From Craspedostauros australis (taxonomy: Eukaryota; Bacillariophyta; Bacillariophyceae; Mastogloiales; Achnanthaceae), in assembly GCA_026770025.1 (NCBI GenBank), contig JAMXDE010000015.1, forward strand, positions 310,001 through 374,000: a DNA stretch of 64,000 nucleotides, written 5' to 3'. The notes beneath the pieces were generated by a model. It worked only from the letters and a program-made list of their open reading frames with translations, searched no databases and was not told the origin of the DNA. Below are positions 61,193 through 64,000 of the stretch, piece after piece. Position numbers and translations under genes: made by a program. The number at the start of each line of letters is the position of its first letter. Within the stretch, counting starts at the first letter, position 1.

Positions 61193-62191
61193 CTGCGCAG
61201 CGTTGGATGTAGTCGTGGTGGTAATCAGATGACGACGATGATGGCGGCGTCGTTTGGTTTGGTCGCGGATACGGTTCCATTGGCGCGTGTGGAGAAATGA
61301 AACGCGGCAGAGATAGAGTGGAACGAAGGAGAATCTGCTGTGAGATATTGAATGCGTTCTGCTTGCTGGATCACCCTCCCTCCCTCGCACGCTCAGATTG
61401 ATGACTCCCGTGCACATTGCTTTCCTGATGCATTGGCAAAGTGGGCAAGGTCATACGATGGACATCCCTCTGTCGCACTGTCTTGGATTCTGAGTGTGTT
61501 CCAGACGAGTAAACGGATTCTGTCTCGTTCTGGTCAATTACACCACGCGTATGGAGCACATCGTAGTGCGGTCCTGTCGGCATGGGCGTCGATAGGTGGA
61601 GGCACTCACTTGAAGGCTGGCTTCGGCATGGTGGATGTCTTCTTGTCGGGATGCAGATGTATGTGCTGGTACACTCGTTGAGTGACACCTTGTGGAATTG
61701 TGAGTTGCCAATTGCAATTGCATTTGCCAGTGGAATTGCTCCAATGCGCCAACGATCGATGGCCTCTTCCTTTGTGTTGGGTGATGTGGTGGGAGTTGGT
61801 TGACGCCATGTGCGTTGTTGGAGAGAGGGGAGAAGAAAAGGGAGGCGAGTGATGCATCGATACCCGAACACACAGCGAATGACCACGTACTTGCATCACA
61901 AGAATGAAAGTGGACACGAACGTGGATGTCGATGGTATCCATTTGACTCCTTCGACCAACACCACATCCATCCAAAAATCTTCCGCGCAACAAATGACGA
62001 GACTCTGTGAAAGAAAACGCATCACTCCTCTCAGCAACGTGGGACAAACATCATGGCGCACGAAAACATGCAAGAAGGGCAGCACCCTTCCCGCAATCCA
62101 CTGAGAGGAGGGAGAGAGAGATCGAGAGAGTAGCCCTCTCCTGCTCATTTGCATCAAAGCGCCAACAGGAATTGACTTCGTAAGGGCAACG
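61193..62191. other. Intergenic, possibly hiding the first SulP exon
   Basis: Divergent region between the SulP gene and the methyltransferase gene. A minus-strand ATG near 61278 reads MEPYPRPNQTTPPSSSSSDY and on toward YIQRC before the acceptor, but meets the transporter one base out of frame, so it is not claimed as exon 1. Other frames are unrecognised. Confidence 0.4.
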
Positions 62192-63199
62192 ATGGATCTT
62201 GACACGCTGTTCACAAACACAGACTACAAGACGATCCAGGTCACGTTGCCATGCCATTTGGAGATCGGAGACTGCAATGTGGATGCCAGAGATGCCACCG
62301 ATGAGAATGACACAGCGGATGATCCAAACAATGGTGAAGGATCTGCGGCAAATGCGATAGTATCGCCAGCCTCATCGTTGCCATTGCAAGCCACAGCTGC
62401 ATCAGATATACCCAAACCTTCACAGTCCGACACGGAGCCGACCGAACCTTCACAGCCACACATGCTCACGGTCAACCTCGCTGTGAGCCAATCCGCATCC
62501 ACCGATTTCGACCTCACGGGTCAAATCCTCTGGCCTGTTTCCAATCTTTTGGCATATTTCGTGGCATCCAAAATGGGGCAGCACCTTCTGCGCAACAGAA
62601 ACGTTGTCGAATTGGGTGCCGGCTGTGGCCTGCCGGGCTTGGTAGCATCCCACTTCGCCAAGATGATGGTTCTCACAGATGGCAACGGTATCGTGACGGA
62701 TCTCTTGCAACGCAACATCGATGCCGCATCACGCCACTGCGAAGCCTGGTCGCAGCAATTCTGCTGGGGCGACACGGCTCAGATGGAAGAGCTCCTGCGA
62801 CGCATCGGTACGGTGGACGTCATTTTGGCCGCCGATGTCGTGCAATGGCCTGCCGTCGTGGAGCCTCTGCTGCATACCGTAAAGCGGTTGTTGTGGTCGT
62901 CGTCCACCGCGAAGCAGCCGGCCATGATCTTGGGAATCGTCAACCGCGCCACGACAGTCTTTGACATGTTCTTCACGATGGCAAAGGAGTTGGGATTTGC
63001 GACGCGAAAGATCGAACCGATCGAGTTTCTGAAGGATGGGGTCGTCCCAGAATGCTGTCAGGAATTTGGGGACCGATCGACGCAGATCTTTGAGGTGAAG
63101 CTTGTGGATCGGTCGATCAAGCCCGTCCTATTGGAATCGACGGCAGAGAACATGATCGTCGGAAGCGACTTCCAAAACACGAGCTTCTTGCCGTGCTGA
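62192..63199 (+). CDS. METTL21/Methyltransf_16-type SAM methyltransferase
   Basis: 335 aa from the ATG at 62192, one exon. An acidic Ser-rich N-terminus (1-100) is followed by the seven-beta-strand core: QILWPVSNLLAYFVAS (family entry motif), NVVELGAGCGLPGLVAS (motif I, SAM binding), MVLTDGN (acidic residue for the SAM ribose), LLQRNI, and VDVILAADVVQWPAVVEPLL (the D-V(L)-x-Y/W motif region). Members trimethylate lysines on chaperones, elongation factors and similar proteins; the substrate here is not predictable. No targeting signal. Confidence 0.87.
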   Translation: MDLDTLFTNTDYKTIQVTLPCHLEIGDCNVDARDATDENDTADDPNNGEGSAANAIVSPASSLPLQATAASDIPKPSQSDTEPTEPSQPHMLTVNLAVSQSASTDFDLTGQILWPVSNLLAYFVASKMGQHLLRNRNVVELGAGCGLPGLVASHFAKMMVLTDGNGIVTDLLQRNIDAASRHCEAWSQQFCWGDTAQMEELLRRIGTVDVILAADVVQWPAVVEPLLHTVKRLLWSSSTAKQPAMILGIVNRATTVFDMFFTMAKELGFATRKIEPIEFLKDGVVPECCQEFGDRSTQIFEVKLVDRSIKPVLLESTAENMIVGSDFQNTSFLPC

Positions 63200-63529
63200 G
63201 ATGGAAGGTGGGACGCACTTTCTACCTGGTACAACGCTCATCTGGTGTCTCTACTTGTACAGCCGCATCGAGTTGAGAACTAGCACAACACTGTCGAATC
63301 GTCAGTAGCAAATAAGGATCCTCGAAGCTGAAGACTTCCAAAGGACGGCGGCAACCACTTTCTCAATGTAAAGATCAACCAATTCACTTCGCTAAGTACT
63401 TATGTTCATCGTGCCTTTCTTTGAGTATGAGGAGCGAGAGAGAATGAGAGAGGAAATGTGGAGGGCCCGAAGCACTTGCTCAGGCTCAATCTGAGCGTGT
63501 TGCCATACTCGTCCTCGAGGATTTTGCTC
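63200..63529. other. Convergent 3' intergenic region, no gene seen
   Basis: Between the 3' ends of two converging genes; nothing recognised. Confidence 0.5.
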
Positions 63530-64000
63530 CTACATGCTGAACACACGCTTCTTCACCACCTTGTTGCCCTGTGCATCTGTTTCGCTGGAAACGACGTTGA
63601 GGCTTGACGATGGGTTTGCGCCATCAGCGACACCTTCGACACCAGCATCACCACCGGCCAGGACTTCTCGCAGCAACTTTTCAGGATTGTCGGACAGCTC
63701 CTCCACCTGTGCCTTGCCTTCTTCGATGACTTCCTGCATCATCTTTTCCTTCAGCTCGTTCTCCGACAGTGCCGCATCGCCGATCATGTCTTGCAATTCC
63801 TGTCGGATGATTGGGATGAGCTTCTGCTGCAGCACCTCCTGCCGTTCTAGATCAGCGAGGTATCCGTTGCCAGTTTGAAGACCTCCGTGACTTGGCTTGG
63901 ACCCAAAGAACCACCCACCCGATTTGTTGCTGCCAACAACTGCGGCGCTCTGGCCATCACCCCCGTCTGATCCGATGGCCTCCAAACACTCCGACGCAAT
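63530..64000 (-). CDS. 3' part of an unrecognised gene, cut by the window edge
   Basis: The minus-strand frame is open from the window edge (IASECLEAIGSDGG) to a stop at 63530, 156 codons, with no ATG near the edge, so the start lies outside. Visible: a Gly/Ser-rich stretch, GGWFFGSKPSHGG, a long charged helix (LERQEVLQQKLIPIIRQELQ, NELKEKMMQEVIEEGKAQVE) and an end KKVVKKRVFSM-like basic tail (actual: GNKVVKKRVFSM). No domain recognised. Confidence 0.6.
   Translation of the reverse strand: MASECLEAIGSDGGDGQSAAVVGSNKSGGWFFGSKPSHGGLQTGNGYLADLERQEVLQQKLIPIIRQELQDMIGDAALSENELKEKMMQEVIEEGKAQVEELSDNPEKLLREVLAGGDAGVEGVADGANPSSSLNVVSSETDAQGNKVVKKRVFSM

Noticed and set aside
61200-61290. Candidate first SulP exon beginning MEPYPRPNQTT
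   Set aside because: It meets the transporter frame one base out of phase and shows no donor that would fix it.

Overview
This is nuclear DNA of a diatom. Three things point there. One gene encodes a diatom-type silicon transporter. Another encodes a secreted Ser/Lys-rich protein like the silaffins and cingulins of the silica wall. At least six proteins begin with an ER-type signal peptide ending at an Ala-Phe or similar aromatic junction (ADA|F, AAA|F, CSA|F, VHA|F, CEA|W), the bipartite plastid address of algae with red-derived secondary plastids. Genes have no or few introns (GT-AG, often GTGAGT or GTAAGT donors), lie on both strands, and are separated by 0.3-2.5 kb. Nothing here allows a species call; the Ser/Lys-rich wall protein is reminiscent of Thalassiosira.

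Layout. 0.1-13.1 kb: an ACC-synthase-like PLP enzyme, a silaffin-like protein, an ankyrin remnant, the silicon transporter (interrupted in this assembly by a 22-G run), a thylakoid-lumen NTF2-like protein, the Fe-S scaffold NBP35 and tRNA-Pro(AGG). 13.4-18.2 kb: a plastid three-RRM protein and a plastid EF-hand/Tic20 fusion. 18.2-20.7 kb: a gene desert. 20.7-29.85 kb: a young, whole-looking Copia retrotransposon. 29.86-31.8 kb: a membrane-anchored nickel/peptide-binding protein whose NikA-type halves are in reversed order. 31.9-32.7 kb: degenerate tandem repeats. 33.47-39.56 kb: an old DNA transposon with diverged ~176-bp terminal inverted repeats and a 1049-aa putative DDD transposase of no family I can name. 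40.4-44.7 kb: a large STAND ATPase. 45.3-64 kb: a dense housekeeping and plastid block with a CGLD27/Ycf36-like protein, RNase Z, plastid EngB GTPase, plastid FKBP, a TMEM222/RTE1-family protein, two diatom proteins of unknown function, a SulP transporter without STAS, a METTL-type methyltransferase and a partial gene at the edge.

How they fit together. The genes are not an operon. The recurring themes are plastid biogenesis (Tic20 import, EngB ribosome assembly, RRM RNA binding, FKBP folding, CGLD27) and silica (silicon uptake beside a silica-matrix-type protein). The strongest candidates for something undescribed are the permuted NikA-like protein, the unclassified transposon, the EF-hand/Tic20 fusion and the Cys-module silaffin-like protein 1.9 kb from the silicon transporter. 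Exon boundaries were worked out by hand from splice signals, reading phase and protein-family continuity; no searches were run.
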